The notes under the pieces: generated by a model
Database searches by the model: none
What the model was told of the DNA's origin: nothing
Seen by the model: only the letters and a program-made list of their open reading frames with translations
Assembly (NCBI RefSeq): GCF_008727795.1
Contig: NZ_CP044222.1
Coordinates: forward strand, 1,240,001-1,304,000
From: Nitrincola iocasae
GTDB lineage: Bacteria > Pseudomonadota > Gammaproteobacteria > Pseudomonadales > Balneatricaceae
Reading direction: 5' to 3'
Length of the DNA stretch: 64,000 bases
Program-made: the position numbers and the translations under genes
Shown here: piece after piece, positions 9,060 through 16,725 of the stretch
Position numbering within the stretch: the stretch's first letter is position 1
Layout: each line of letters starts with the position of its first letter

Positions 9060-12000
9060 TGGTCACCTTTATTTCTCAGTGCGAGAAAAACGCCATCAAG
9101 AAAACCCGCCGCGTACTGGATGCCTTTGCGAACCGTATCGGTGATAACACTTGGCAAACTCTTATCACAGAAGATGGCTTGTTAACCGTCAAAAAAATGC
9201 TGCGGCAAACAGCCAGTAAAAGCACAGCCGTCAGCTGTCATTGGATACGCTCACGATCACGGAGCCAGTTGCTATGGATCGTGGGCAATAAAAAGCAATT
9301 TAATGCAGAAGGCCATGTGCCGGTGAACAGAACGGAGCAAGATTTACCCAGTAGTGACATTTCGAACAATTGGCGATATCTTCCCTTAATTCAAGCTTTC
9401 ACTGGCTTAGCGGCCTTGTTGCATGACTGGGGTAAGGCCACCAAGCTCTTTCAGGATAAGCTAAATCCAAAATCAGAAAATAAATACAAAGGCGATCCAC
9501 TACGTCACGAGTGGATTTCCAGCTTGCTGTTTATGGCATTGATTCGCACTTGTCAGCATCCTGATCAGGATCAGAGCTGGCTTGGCATTCTGTCTGAACA
9601 GGTATTGGATGAAGGTCAGCTTAAGAAAAACTTATCTGAACAAGCAAACCAATTTTTTCCCTTCAGTGAACTGCCTGATGCTGCCAGCTTGATACTCTGG
9701 CTGATTTTATCTCACCATCGTTTACCCAAACCAAAAGATAAAGCCGACTATGGTGACAAAACCAATAACACCCCGCAGCAACTACTGGCGCGAATCAGCC
9801 GTGATTGGGGTTATGAAAATTATTTTGATGACGCTGAGTTTCACCAACGTCTACCAGATTGCTTTATTTTTCCGCAAGGATTACTGAGTAGATCATCAGT
9901 CTGGATGAAGGAGTTAAGTAACCGTGCGCGGCAATTAAATGCACAGCTACCACTCTTTGCTTCTGCCGTAAAAGATGGCAGTTGGCGCACCATTGCTCAC
10001 CATGCTCGTCTCTGTCTGATGCTGGGTGATCACTATTACTCATCTCAAAATGAAGATGGAAACTGGAAGTCACCGCTTGAGTTATATGCTAATACTGGTC
10101 GGGATCAGGATCAAAAGTTAAAACGGAAACAAAAACTGGACGAGCATCTCGTCAGGGTGGCGGAGGCAGCAGTCAAAGCTAGCAGCTACTTGCCTGATTT
10201 TGAAAGCAAGCCGCCTGTAGCGGAGAATGTGGCTGAGCTACATCCCAAAAAAGCACTGGCTTCAGAGCTTAAAAAGCAGTTTGGCTGGCAGGATGAAGCA
10301 GTCAGTAGCATCAAAAAATATCGCCTGCAAAATGATGATGCAGTCGCTGCCTACTTTATTGTCAATATGGCCAGTACCGGGCGCGGTAAGACCCTGGTGA
10401 ATGCCAAAATCATGCAGGCTTTGTCAGAAGATCAGCAGAGTCTTCGTTATATCCTTGCATTGGGTTTGCGAACCCTTACCCTGCAAACAGGTGATGAATA
10501 CCGTGAGCGCATCGGTCTAAGAGATGATGAGTTGGCAGTCTTGATTGGCTCAAAAGCAATTCTGGAGCTGCATCAGGGGTCAGCTGCTGCACATGAGAAA
10601 GAAGAACAGCGATCAGAAGATGAGGATATGGGTTCTGAATCCAGCCAGGCATTACTGGATGAGCAGGAGCAACTGGATTGGTGCGGTGATGATCTGCACT
10701 GGCAAAATCTGCTTCCAGAACAGGAACTGGTGACAGTATTAACAGGCCAGAAAGAGCGAGCACTGCTTTATGCACCTGTGCTGGCTTGTACTATCGACCA
10801 TGTTATGGGGGCTACGGAAACTACGCGAGGCGGGCGTTATATTTTGCCCAGCCTGCGTTTAATGTCATCCGATCTTGTTATTGATGAAATTGATGACTTT
10901 ACCGGTGAAGATCTGGTTGCCATTGGTCGTCTGATCTATTTAGCTGGAATGCTGGGAAGAAAAGTGATGATTTCTTCTGCGACTATCCCACCGGATTTAG
11001 CACTGGGTTATTTTTCCGCCTATCAAAAGGGTTGGGCCATCTTCGCTACAAGCCGTAATCAGGGCCAGCAAGTTGGTTGTGGTTGGATAGATGAGTTCAA
11101 AACCCAGTTGGTCACTATCTCTCCTGGTGATAATGCAACAGCCAGCTATCAGGCTGCTCATCAGGGTTTTGTTGAAAAACGAGTAGTAAAATTACGGAGT
11201 GAACCGGTCAAGCGCAGAGCCAGCATTCTCGCTTTGCCAGATAGAAACGGTGTTGAATCCTGTGAAAGTGGTTTTTTCTCAACGATTCAACGGGGCGTTC
11301 TGGAGCAGCACGTTCAGCACCATGTCCAGGATGAGAAAACTGGTTGCAAGGTCTCATTCGGTGTCGTCCGTTGCGCCAATATCACCCCCTGTATCGAGCT
11401 AACAAAATACCTACTTGATGCTGCGTGGCCAGATGATATTGAGATCCGCGTGATGGCTTATCACAGCCAGCAAGTATTGCTCTTGCGTCATGCACAGGAG
11501 CGGCACCTGGATCAGGTATTAAAGCGCAAAGTTTCAGTTAATGACCCCAAAGTTGGTGCTTTTTATAACCCGTTAATACGCCAGCATCTGGATAGCACTC
11601 ATCGTCAGAATTTAATCTTTATCCTTGTTGCCACTCCCGTTGAGGAAGTAGGGCGTGACCATGATTTTGACTGGGCAGTGGTTGAGCCCTCTTCTTATCG
11701 CTCCATCATTCAGCTTGCGGGTCGAGTACGACGCCACCGAAATGCGCCAGATAATAAATCCCACAATATGGCATTGCTGCAATACAACCTGAAGGGCTAT
11801 CGAGGCGAAAAAAAGGATGTGTTCAGCCGCCCAGGGTATGAGCAAAATACTTGGCAGTTGAGTCCCTCTAAAAGTTTGAATGATGTTCTGGATAACAATG
11901 CCCTGCAAAGAGGCGTTGATGCAGTGCCACGTATTCTGAAAGATGGCTCCGCACCTTCAAAACGGCTGGCGGCACTGGAGCATTTTGCTATTAGCCGCAC

Positions 12001-12451
12001 GTTGGGCTGCCATTTTTTGACAGGTGAAGCGGAAGGTGAGTATCCAGCTTGCAGCCCGAAAAGTATCTGGGGCTACACCGATGATTATTGGTGGATGACC
12101 GCCCTACCGCAGCAGTTTAACCGCTTTCGTAACAGTGATCCGGGCCTGAACCTTTATCTGGTCATCAGTGATCGGAAAGCTCCAGTATTTAAAACTTATG
12201 ACTCACGAAGTGGCTGGGTGCCGGTTGAGGTGGGTCATGCTATCAAGCATCAATCACTCAGCCCTGAGCGCAGTGCTCGTTTATGGTTAGCACGGGATTA
12301 TAGAGCGCTGGTAATGGAGCAGAGTGATCTGAGAAATGAAGACCTAGAGCGCACCTCTAAAATTCTGGGAGAGCTCAGCTTAAGCCACTACCGTGAAAGT
12401 GATTGCTTTACCTACAACGATCAACTTGGGCTGGTAAAAGATAAAAGGTGA
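9056..12451 (+). CDS. cas3: Type I-F Cas2-Cas3 fusion (adaptation subunit plus nuclease-helicase)
   Basis: The 1131-residue fusion is diagnostic of type I-F. Residues ~1-90 are the Cas2 domain (MVTFISQCEKNA, then ALRKTRRVLDAF-like text and LLWIVG). The HD nuclease follows with the paired metal ligands H123-D124 (LLHDWGKATKLF). The helicase has Walker A near 440 (STGRGKT), a DEAD-type box DEID near 610, SSATIPP near 640 and motif VI (IIQLAGRVRRHR) near 890. It is both part of the Cas1 integrase complex and the DNA-shredding enzyme recruited by Csy. The stop codon lies inside the stem of the intrinsic terminator that ends the opposing mini-CRISPR RNA. Confidence 0.97.
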   Translation: MMVTFISQCEKNAIKKTRRVLDAFANRIGDNTWQTLITEDGLLTVKKMLRQTASKSTAVSCHWIRSRSRSQLLWIVGNKKQFNAEGHVPVNRTEQDLPSSDISNNWRYLPLIQAFTGLAALLHDWGKATKLFQDKLNPKSENKYKGDPLRHEWISSLLFMALIRTCQHPDQDQSWLGILSEQVLDEGQLKKNLSEQANQFFPFSELPDAASLILWLILSHHRLPKPKDKADYGDKTNNTPQQLLARISRDWGYENYFDDAEFHQRLPDCFIFPQGLLSRSSVWMKELSNRARQLNAQLPLFASAVKDGSWRTIAHHARLCLMLGDHYYSSQNEDGNWKSPLELYANTGRDQDQKLKRKQKLDEHLVRVAEAAVKASSYLPDFESKPPVAENVAELHPKKALASELKKQFGWQDEAVSSIKKYRLQNDDAVAAYFIVNMASTGRGKTLVNAKIMQALSEDQQSLRYILALGLRTLTLQTGDEYRERIGLRDDELAVLIGSKAILELHQGSAAAHEKEEQRSEDEDMGSESSQALLDEQEQLDWCGDDLHWQNLLPEQELVTVLTGQKERALLYAPVLACTIDHVMGATETTRGGRYILPSLRLMSSDLVIDEIDDFTGEDLVAIGRLIYLAGMLGRKVMISSATIPPDLALGYFSAYQKGWAIFATSRNQGQQVGCGWIDEFKTQLVTISPGDNATASYQAAHQGFVEKRVVKLRSEPVKRRASILALPDRNGVESCESGFFSTIQRGVLEQHVQHHVQDEKTGCKVSFGVVRCANITPCIELTKYLLDAAWPDDIEIRVMAYHSQQVLLLRHAQERHLDQVLKRKVSVNDPKVGAFYNPLIRQHLDSTHRQNLIFILVATPVEEVGRDHDFDWAVVEPSSYRSIIQLAGRVRRHRNAPDNKSHNMALLQYNLKGYRGEKKDVFSRPGYEQNTWQLSPSKSLNDVLDNNALQRGVDAVPRILKDGSAPSKRLAALEHFAISRTLGCHFLTGEAEGEYPACSPKSIWGYTDDYWWMTALPQQFNRFRNSDPGLNLYLVISDRKAPVFKTYDSRSGWVPVEVGHAIKHQSLSPERSARLWLARDYRALVMEQSDLRNEDLERTSKILGELSLSHYRESDCFTYNDQLGLVKDKR

Positions 12452-12472
12452 CTGTCCGGATGGACAGTCACC
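12433..12472 (-). terminator. Intrinsic terminator of the minus-strand mini-CRISPR RNA
   Basis: On the minus strand an 11-bp perfect stem, GGTGACTGTCC / GGACAGTCACC with a 4-nt loop (12447-12472), is followed directly by TTTTATCTTTT. On the plus strand the same hairpin is followed by CTGCTGCC with no T run, so it points to minus-strand transcription. It begins a few bases after the second degenerate repeat and overlaps the cas2-3 stop codon. Confidence 0.88.
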
Positions 12473-12538
12473 TGCTGCCTGCGTGGCAGTGAAGTGAACA
12501 ACAAAAGCATAATTTTCTAAGCCGCCTATGTGGCGGGT
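12440..12538 (-). ncRNA. Miniature CRISPR-like guide RNA predicted to repress the csy operon (CreR-like)
   Basis: Read on the minus strand, repeat A ends at 12514 with stem CCGCC-ACATA-GGCGG and tail CTTAGAAA, the same 8-nt handle as the array repeats. A 19-nt spacer follows (12513-12495: ATTATGCTTTTGTTGTTCA). Repeat B (12494-12475) has CTTCAC and stem CTGCC-ACGCA-GGCAG, and then a terminator. Cas6f cutting after each stem would give a guide with an 8-nt handle, 19-nt spacer and 20-nt hairpin, 13 nt shorter than a normal crRNA. The spacer matches 12612-12594 in the csy promoter at every position except 6, 12 and 18, next to a CC PAM. The start near 12538 and the ~100-nt length are inferred from promoter and terminator positions. 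I see no toxin ORF inside, so a CreTA-type addiction module is less likely than simple autorepression. Confidence 0.85.
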
Positions 12539-12543
12539 TGGCA

Positions 12544-12572
12544 ATTCTAGCAGTGTGAAACTCACAAGTCAG
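12544..12572 (-). promoter_or_regulatory. Promoter of the mini-CRISPR guide RNA
   Basis: On the minus strand CTGACT (12572-12567) and TAGAAT (12549-12544) are separated by exactly 17 bp. TAGAAT matches 5 of 6 consensus -10 bases; CTGACT matches 4 of 6 at -35. Transcription would start near 12538, at the front of repeat A. The promoter lies about 20 bp outside the csy protospacer, so binding of Csy there need not silence the guide itself. Confidence 0.65.
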
Positions 12573-12593
12573 TCATGTCAGCCCAATAAATAA

Positions 12594-12622
12594 TTAACAA
12601 AAAAAGTATAATGGTTTAAAAT
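12594..12622 (+). promoter_or_regulatory. csy operon promoter, overlapped by the guide RNA target and PAM
   Basis: TTAACA (12594-12599) and TAAAAT (12617-12622) are 17 bp apart, a good sigma-70 pair placed 53 bp before csy1. A perfect TATAAT at 12607-12612 is an alternative -10. The guide's protospacer covers 12594-12612 on the minus strand and its PAM CC is the complement of GG at 12613-12614. The -35 box, the TATAAT and most of the spacer between the boxes would therefore be covered by a bound Csy complex. Confidence 0.75.
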
Positions 12623-12674
12623 ATTTTGCGGGTCGTCTAATCTACTGAGCAGGACAAGGAAACAGGAGAAAATA

Positions 12675-13949
12675 ATGTCAGATCCAGCAATAGAGCAGTT
12701 CTTCCACGAGCGAAAAGAGGCATGGCTCAAGAAAAACCTGAAAGCAACTATGAGTGAGATGGAGGTTCGAGCTAAACAGTTGGAGTGTGACCAGTTTTTT
12801 GAGCTAAAAAACTGGTTGCCAGATGCCGCACAACGCATTGAAAGTAGAGCTTTAGCCAGTCATCCAAGTAAATTCAGCCATCCAAGCACCGGGGTTGGAA
12901 AGAAAAATAAAGCCAATGGTACTTATGTTACCCCCATTTTATTTTTAGGCCATCGTAGCCCAGACGGTTTCTTGCGAACAGGGAATGTCACTTGTGCAGA
13001 GGTGGATTCAGTTGGCAATGCCGCAGAACTTGATGTTGAAGATTTTTTACGTCTGAAACTCAGTGATGGTATTACGCTCCTTGACCATATCGAGCAAAAA
13101 ACAGCCTCTGCGCAAGCGCTACTTCGTTTAGATGGTTATGATTTTGAGCAGTTAAGAACAAGTTTTTTAGTGGTCAAAAGTCCACCAAAAAATATTGTTA
13201 CCAACTCGAAAATCAAACAGGTGTATTTTTTGGTCGGTGAAGGTGAATATCATCAACTTTCTATCCTCACTCATTCTGCTTATCTATTCGAACAACGCAG
13301 ACGTATTGACGCTATTCGCTTCTCTGAGCAGGCAAAAGAAGCCAGGGAAAAACGTCGCAACAATCAATTAGGTGAGAACTACCAAGAAATTTATCATCTG
13401 ACAACGATTGGCTATGGCGGAACGAAGCCAGCCAATATCAGTGTTCTGAATAACCAGAATGCTGGCAAAGCACATCTATTGCTTTCGATGCCACCAGAGC
13501 TTTCTCCTCGAAACGTCCAATTGCCTACCCGTAATTTCTTTGGTGAAGCTCTTTACCCCAAACAGCTGCAGGTGACCTTTCAGGCTTTCCATCGACTATT
13601 AAGTACTGGTCACAACAATGTAAATATCCGCAAAGGCCGCGATTACCGTATTCAGGAATACCTCGACCAGCTGATTCTTAAAATGTGGCAGGTACGCAAA
13701 GCCTTTGTTGAACAAGAATACAGCCGCCCAGAAGGCCTTCCCGCTTATCAGAAAATCTGGTTGTTCCCAGAGCATGAGCAGGAGCGTGCGGATAATCAAG
13801 CATGGCTTGCTGAACTGATCCAAGACGCGACCCGTTACTTTAATGTCAGCTATAAGCGTGTTCTTGGCAGCACTGCTTTTGTTCTGGGTGACACAGAGCA
13901 TTTTGCCTTTGCTGAGGTTATCGAACAGAACAAGGAGGCTCTGTTATGA
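12675..13949 (+). CDS. csy1: Csy1 (Cas8f), large subunit of the type I-F surveillance complex
   Basis: The 424-residue protein is first in the four-gene csy operon and has the I-F Cas8f profile: a helical N-terminus (MSDPAIEQFFHERKEAWLKK), FLGHRSPDGFLRTGNV near residue 95 and a C-terminal YLDQLILKMWQVRKAFVEQE region. In the Csy complex Csy1 pairs with Csy2 at the crRNA 5' handle, reads the CC PAM, and its C-terminal bundle moves to recruit Cas2-3 after full R-loop formation. CAGGAG at 12665-12670 supports the ATG. csy2 starts inside its stop codon (4-bp overlap). Expression is probably set by the guide-targeted promoter just upstream. Confidence 0.95.
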   Translation: MSDPAIEQFFHERKEAWLKKNLKATMSEMEVRAKQLECDQFFELKNWLPDAAQRIESRALASHPSKFSHPSTGVGKKNKANGTYVTPILFLGHRSPDGFLRTGNVTCAEVDSVGNAAELDVEDFLRLKLSDGITLLDHIEQKTASAQALLRLDGYDFEQLRTSFLVVKSPPKNIVTNSKIKQVYFLVGEGEYHQLSILTHSAYLFEQRRRIDAIRFSEQAKEAREKRRNNQLGENYQEIYHLTTIGYGGTKPANISVLNNQNAGKAHLLLSMPPELSPRNVQLPTRNFFGEALYPKQLQVTFQAFHRLLSTGHNNVNIRKGRDYRIQEYLDQLILKMWQVRKAFVEQEYSRPEGLPAYQKIWLFPEHEQERADNQAWLAELIQDATRYFNVSYKRVLGSTAFVLGDTEHFAFAEVIEQNKEALL

Positions 13950-14893
13950 GTGTTCGTCGTCTTTTGGTACTGCCGCACCTGAAAATTCACAACGCCAATG
14001 CATTATCCAGCCCATTTACCATTGGCTTTCCCGCCATGACTGCCTGGCTCGGATTTGTTCATGCCTTGCAGCGCAAACTGAATGCAGCAGGTTACCCATC
14101 ACTGGATTTGGTTGCTACTGGGGTGATAAGCCACCAATGCAATTTGCAAACCTTTCAGGGGCCGGGTGATTTTGTGCACTCCATTATTGGCACTGGCAAC
14201 CCTCTGGATAAAGAGGGCAATCGCTCTGCTTTTATCGAAGAAGCCCGCTGCCATCTAGATGTTTCCCTTTTGATCGAATATCAGGCTGATGAGGAAACAC
14301 AACAATTGATGCGCCAGCCGGACTTTATTGAAGTTATCAGTCATCAGCTCATGCGGATGAAAGTCGCCGGTGGTGACTTGCAAGCTTTTGAGCTTCCGCT
14401 ACTACAGGTGCTGGATGACAGTGATGAAGTTGCACAAGGCAAAGTAATGCGCTCTCTTATGCCTGGTTTTGCTCTGATTGAGCGACGGGAGCTGATGCAG
14501 CAGGCGATGGAGCAGGGAGCTGATGCTCTGGATGCGCTGCTGGAATACCTGACTATTCACCATCACTGTACAGAAGATAACGATGGCAATGTCATCTGGA
14601 AAAGCCAGAGGAAAGTTGACGGTGACGGTGATAAACCAGGGTGGATTGTGCCTATAGCGACGGGTTTTCAGGGGATTAGTGAGCTGGGTGAAGCCAAAAA
14701 CCAGCGTGACCCCAATATTCCGCATCGTTTTGCCGAGAGTATCGTGACCTTGGGTGAGTTCCGAATGGCACACAGAATCAAACAGTTGGATGAAGTGCTT
14801 TGGCGTTACCACACCGACCTCAACAAAAACCTTTACCTGTGCCAGCAGGCACAAACTGAAAGCAAAGAAACTGCTAACGATGGCTTTTACTAA
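13946..14893 (+). CDS. csy2: Csy2 (Cas5f), 5'-handle-binding subunit
   Basis: The 315-residue protein opens with MSVRRLLVLPHLKIHNANALSSPFTIGFPAMTAWLGFVHALQR, split here as MSVRRLLVLPHLKIHNAN and ALSSPFTIGFPAMTAWLG, the hallmark N-terminus of I-F Cas5 proteins. It forms a heterodimer with Csy1 and binds the crRNA 5' handle, here CTTAGAAA. The start overlaps csy1 by 4 bp, indicating translational coupling. The C-terminus ends at 14893, 30 bp before csy3. Confidence 0.93.
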   Translation: MSVRRLLVLPHLKIHNANALSSPFTIGFPAMTAWLGFVHALQRKLNAAGYPSLDLVATGVISHQCNLQTFQGPGDFVHSIIGTGNPLDKEGNRSAFIEEARCHLDVSLLIEYQADEETQQLMRQPDFIEVISHQLMRMKVAGGDLQAFELPLLQVLDDSDEVAQGKVMRSLMPGFALIERRELMQQAMEQGADALDALLEYLTIHHHCTEDNDGNVIWKSQRKVDGDGDKPGWIVPIATGFQGISELGEAKNQRDPNIPHRFAESIVTLGEFRMAHRIKQLDEVLWRYHTDLNKNLYLCQQAQTESKETANDGFY

Positions 14894-14923
14894 GCCAGAT
14901 CAAAAAGGAAATGGAGAAAACTC

Positions 14924-15949
14924 ATGGCTAAGAATGTCGATATTGTTTCTGTACTGGCTTTTGAAAAAAAACTGGTTCCGTCAGATGCTTATTTTTATGG
15001 CACTACCTGGGACCAAAAAGAGACAGCCAGTCCTTTGGAGTTAATAGAAAAATCGGTTCGGGGTACTATTTCTAATCGCCTCAAAGCCACGGTAAAAAGT
15101 GACCCGGCCAAGCTGAATGCCGAAGTTGAAAAGCCGAACCTGCAAACCATTGATGCCTGCGCACTAGGTGCAGAACAGGATACTCTGAAGCACCAATTCA
15201 CTCTCAAGGTTTTGGGTGGTGTGGAAAATCCATCAGCCTGTAACAATGCCAACTTCAAACAAAGTTATCACAAGGCAGCCACCGACTACATTCAGCGGGA
15301 AGGCTTCACCGAGCTAGGGCGTCGTTATGCTCACAATATTGCCAATGCACGCTTTCTATGGCGTAACCGTGTAGGTGCAGAGCAGATCGAGGTGCAGGTG
15401 AAAGTAATGAACCAAGGTCAGAATGATCAGTGGTCTTTTAACGCTAAAGATTTCAGCACCCGTAATTTTGAACAGCAAAATGAGAAGGTCAATGCCCTGG
15501 GTAGCAAGATTGCCAGTGCATTAGCCAGCGGTGATAGCGCATTGATGTTACAAGTGACCACCTACGCACAACTGGGCAAAGCACAAGAAGTCTATCCCAG
15601 TGAAGAGTTAGTGCTGGATAAAGGTAAGAGCAAAAAGAGCAAGGTGTTGTATCAAGTGAAAGGCCATGCTGCCATGCACTCACAAAAAATTGGTAATGCC
15701 CTGCGCTCAATTGATACTTGGTATCCAGACTATTCTGATACGACAAAAAGTGCTGGTGCGATTGCAATTGAGCCGTACGGAGCTGTTACCAATCTCGGTA
15801 AAGCCTACCGCACCCCGAAAGAAAGTCAGGATTTTTATACCCATTTTGATGCTTGGGCGCGCGGTTCAAAGTTGGAAAAAATTGAAGATGAACATTACCT
15901 GATGGCAGTTTTGGTACGTGGTGGTGTTTTCGGCGGAAGTGATAAATAG
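14924..15949 (+). CDS. csy3: Csy3 (Cas7f), backbone subunit
   Basis: The 341-residue protein starts MAKNVDIVSVLAFEKKLVPS and contains the family segments GRRYAHNIANARFLWRNR and EQIEVQV. Six copies coat a 32-nt spacer, and each subunit's thumb flips out one base in six, so positions 6, 12, 18, 24 and 30 are not read. That periodicity is what the mini-guide's mismatches follow. A 19-nt spacer would hold about four copies. GGAAATGGAG precedes the ATG. Csy3 is the subunit needed in greatest amount and has its own ribosome site rather than an overlap. Confidence 0.95.
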   Translation: MAKNVDIVSVLAFEKKLVPSDAYFYGTTWDQKETASPLELIEKSVRGTISNRLKATVKSDPAKLNAEVEKPNLQTIDACALGAEQDTLKHQFTLKVLGGVENPSACNNANFKQSYHKAATDYIQREGFTELGRRYAHNIANARFLWRNRVGAEQIEVQVKVMNQGQNDQWSFNAKDFSTRNFEQQNEKVNALGSKIASALASGDSALMLQVTTYAQLGKAQEVYPSEELVLDKGKSKKSKVLYQVKGHAAMHSQKIGNALRSIDTWYPDYSDTTKSAGAIAIEPYGAVTNLGKAYRTPKESQDFYTHFDAWARGSKLEKIEDEHYLMAVLVRGGVFGGSDK

Positions 15950-15957
15950 GAGCTGTT

Positions 15958-16587
15958 ATGAACGTCTACCAGGACATTACACTGCTACCAGATGCCGATA
16001 TTGCAGCAGGATTTCTCTGGCAAAAGCTGTACCAACAGGTCCATATCGCCTTGGTTGAGCACAAGGTGGGTGATAACCAGAGTACGATAGCCATTAGCTT
16101 TCCTGAGTATGGCCAGAAAGGCTTTCCTCTGGGAAGCAAGCTGCGGTTATTTGCTCCCGAGCAAGCACAGTTGGAAAAGCTCAACATAGCAGGCTACCTG
16201 TCGCGGCTGTTGGACTATGTTCATCTGAAATCTATCCAACCCGTACCTTCGTCAACAACTGGTTATGCCAGTTTTGTACGCCATCATGCTAAAGGCCATG
16301 CACGGATTGAAAAAGATGAACGGGAAAAAGCAGAGTTGTGGGCCAGGAAGTCTGGAAAATCACTGGAGGAGTGCCTTGAAACCTTGGCTAAAACCAGACC
16401 GCAAGCTGACAACAAGCTGCCCTTTATCTGGATGGAAAGCCAGGAAACCAAAAAGCGTGATGCAGCTTTAGATGGAAAATTTCCATTATTTATCAGTATG
16501 ATAGAGTATAAAGTGGACCGCACGGGAAAGTTGAACTGTTACGGCCTTAGCTATCCACAGTACCCTGTAGCGCTACCCCAGTTTTGA
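15958..16587 (+). CDS. cas6f: Cas6f (Csy4), CRISPR RNA endonuclease
   Basis: This 209-residue ferredoxin-fold ribonuclease keeps the catalytic histidine at position 29 (YQQVHIALVE), the same residue number as in Pseudomonas Csy4. The C-terminal KLNCYGLSYPQ is the family's glycine-containing RNA-binding end. It cuts on the 3' side of the repeat hairpin and stays bound to the stem. The arginine-rich helix of Pseudomonas Csy4 is replaced by a less basic VRHHAKGHARIEKDEREK region, possibly linked to the changed repeat loop in this locus. It ends 138 bp before the first repeat. Confidence 0.95.
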   Translation: MNVYQDITLLPDADIAAGFLWQKLYQQVHIALVEHKVGDNQSTIAISFPEYGQKGFPLGSKLRLFAPEQAQLEKLNIAGYLSRLLDYVHLKSIQPVPSSTTGYASFVRHHAKGHARIEKDEREKAELWARKSGKSLEECLETLAKTRPQADNKLPFIWMESQETKKRDAALDGKFPLFISMIEYKVDRTGKLNCYGLSYPQYPVALPQF

Positions 16588-16725
16588 GAAAAATAACCAA
16601 AAAATTGCTCTTTAAAAAATAGGAATAAAAATCAATAAGTTGCAGCCTGGTGTTTTGAGAAAGGGTAAAACAGTCTTTTTCTCATAACCTCATGTTGTAA
16701 CTTCTTTTTTTGCTGTTATTCTATT
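16588..16725 (+). promoter_or_regulatory. CRISPR leader with an IHF-like site
   Basis: This is a 138-bp AT-rich leader between cas6f and repeat 1. AATCAATAAGTTG at 16630-16642 fits the IHF consensus WATCAANNNNTTR exactly; IHF is known to guide type I-F integration at the leader. A possible promoter for the array is TTGTAA (from ~16694) followed 16 bp later by TATTCT, just before repeat 1. New spacers should enter at 16754. Confidence 0.75.

Noticed and set aside
12447..12472. Hairpin read as a plus-strand terminator for cas2-3
   Set aside because: On the plus strand the stem is followed by CTGCTGCC with no T run. The T run is on the minus side, so it belongs to the guide RNA.
12440..12600. 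CreTA-like toxin-antitoxin RNA pair
   Set aside because: I found no short toxin ORF with a ribosome site and no second promoter in the gap. The spacer match to the csy promoter explains the element without a toxin.
12578..12838. Minus-strand 86-residue ORF over the csy1 start, considered as an anti-CRISPR or small regulator
   Set aside because: It is antisense to conserved csy1 coding sequence and has no ribosome site or recognisable domain.
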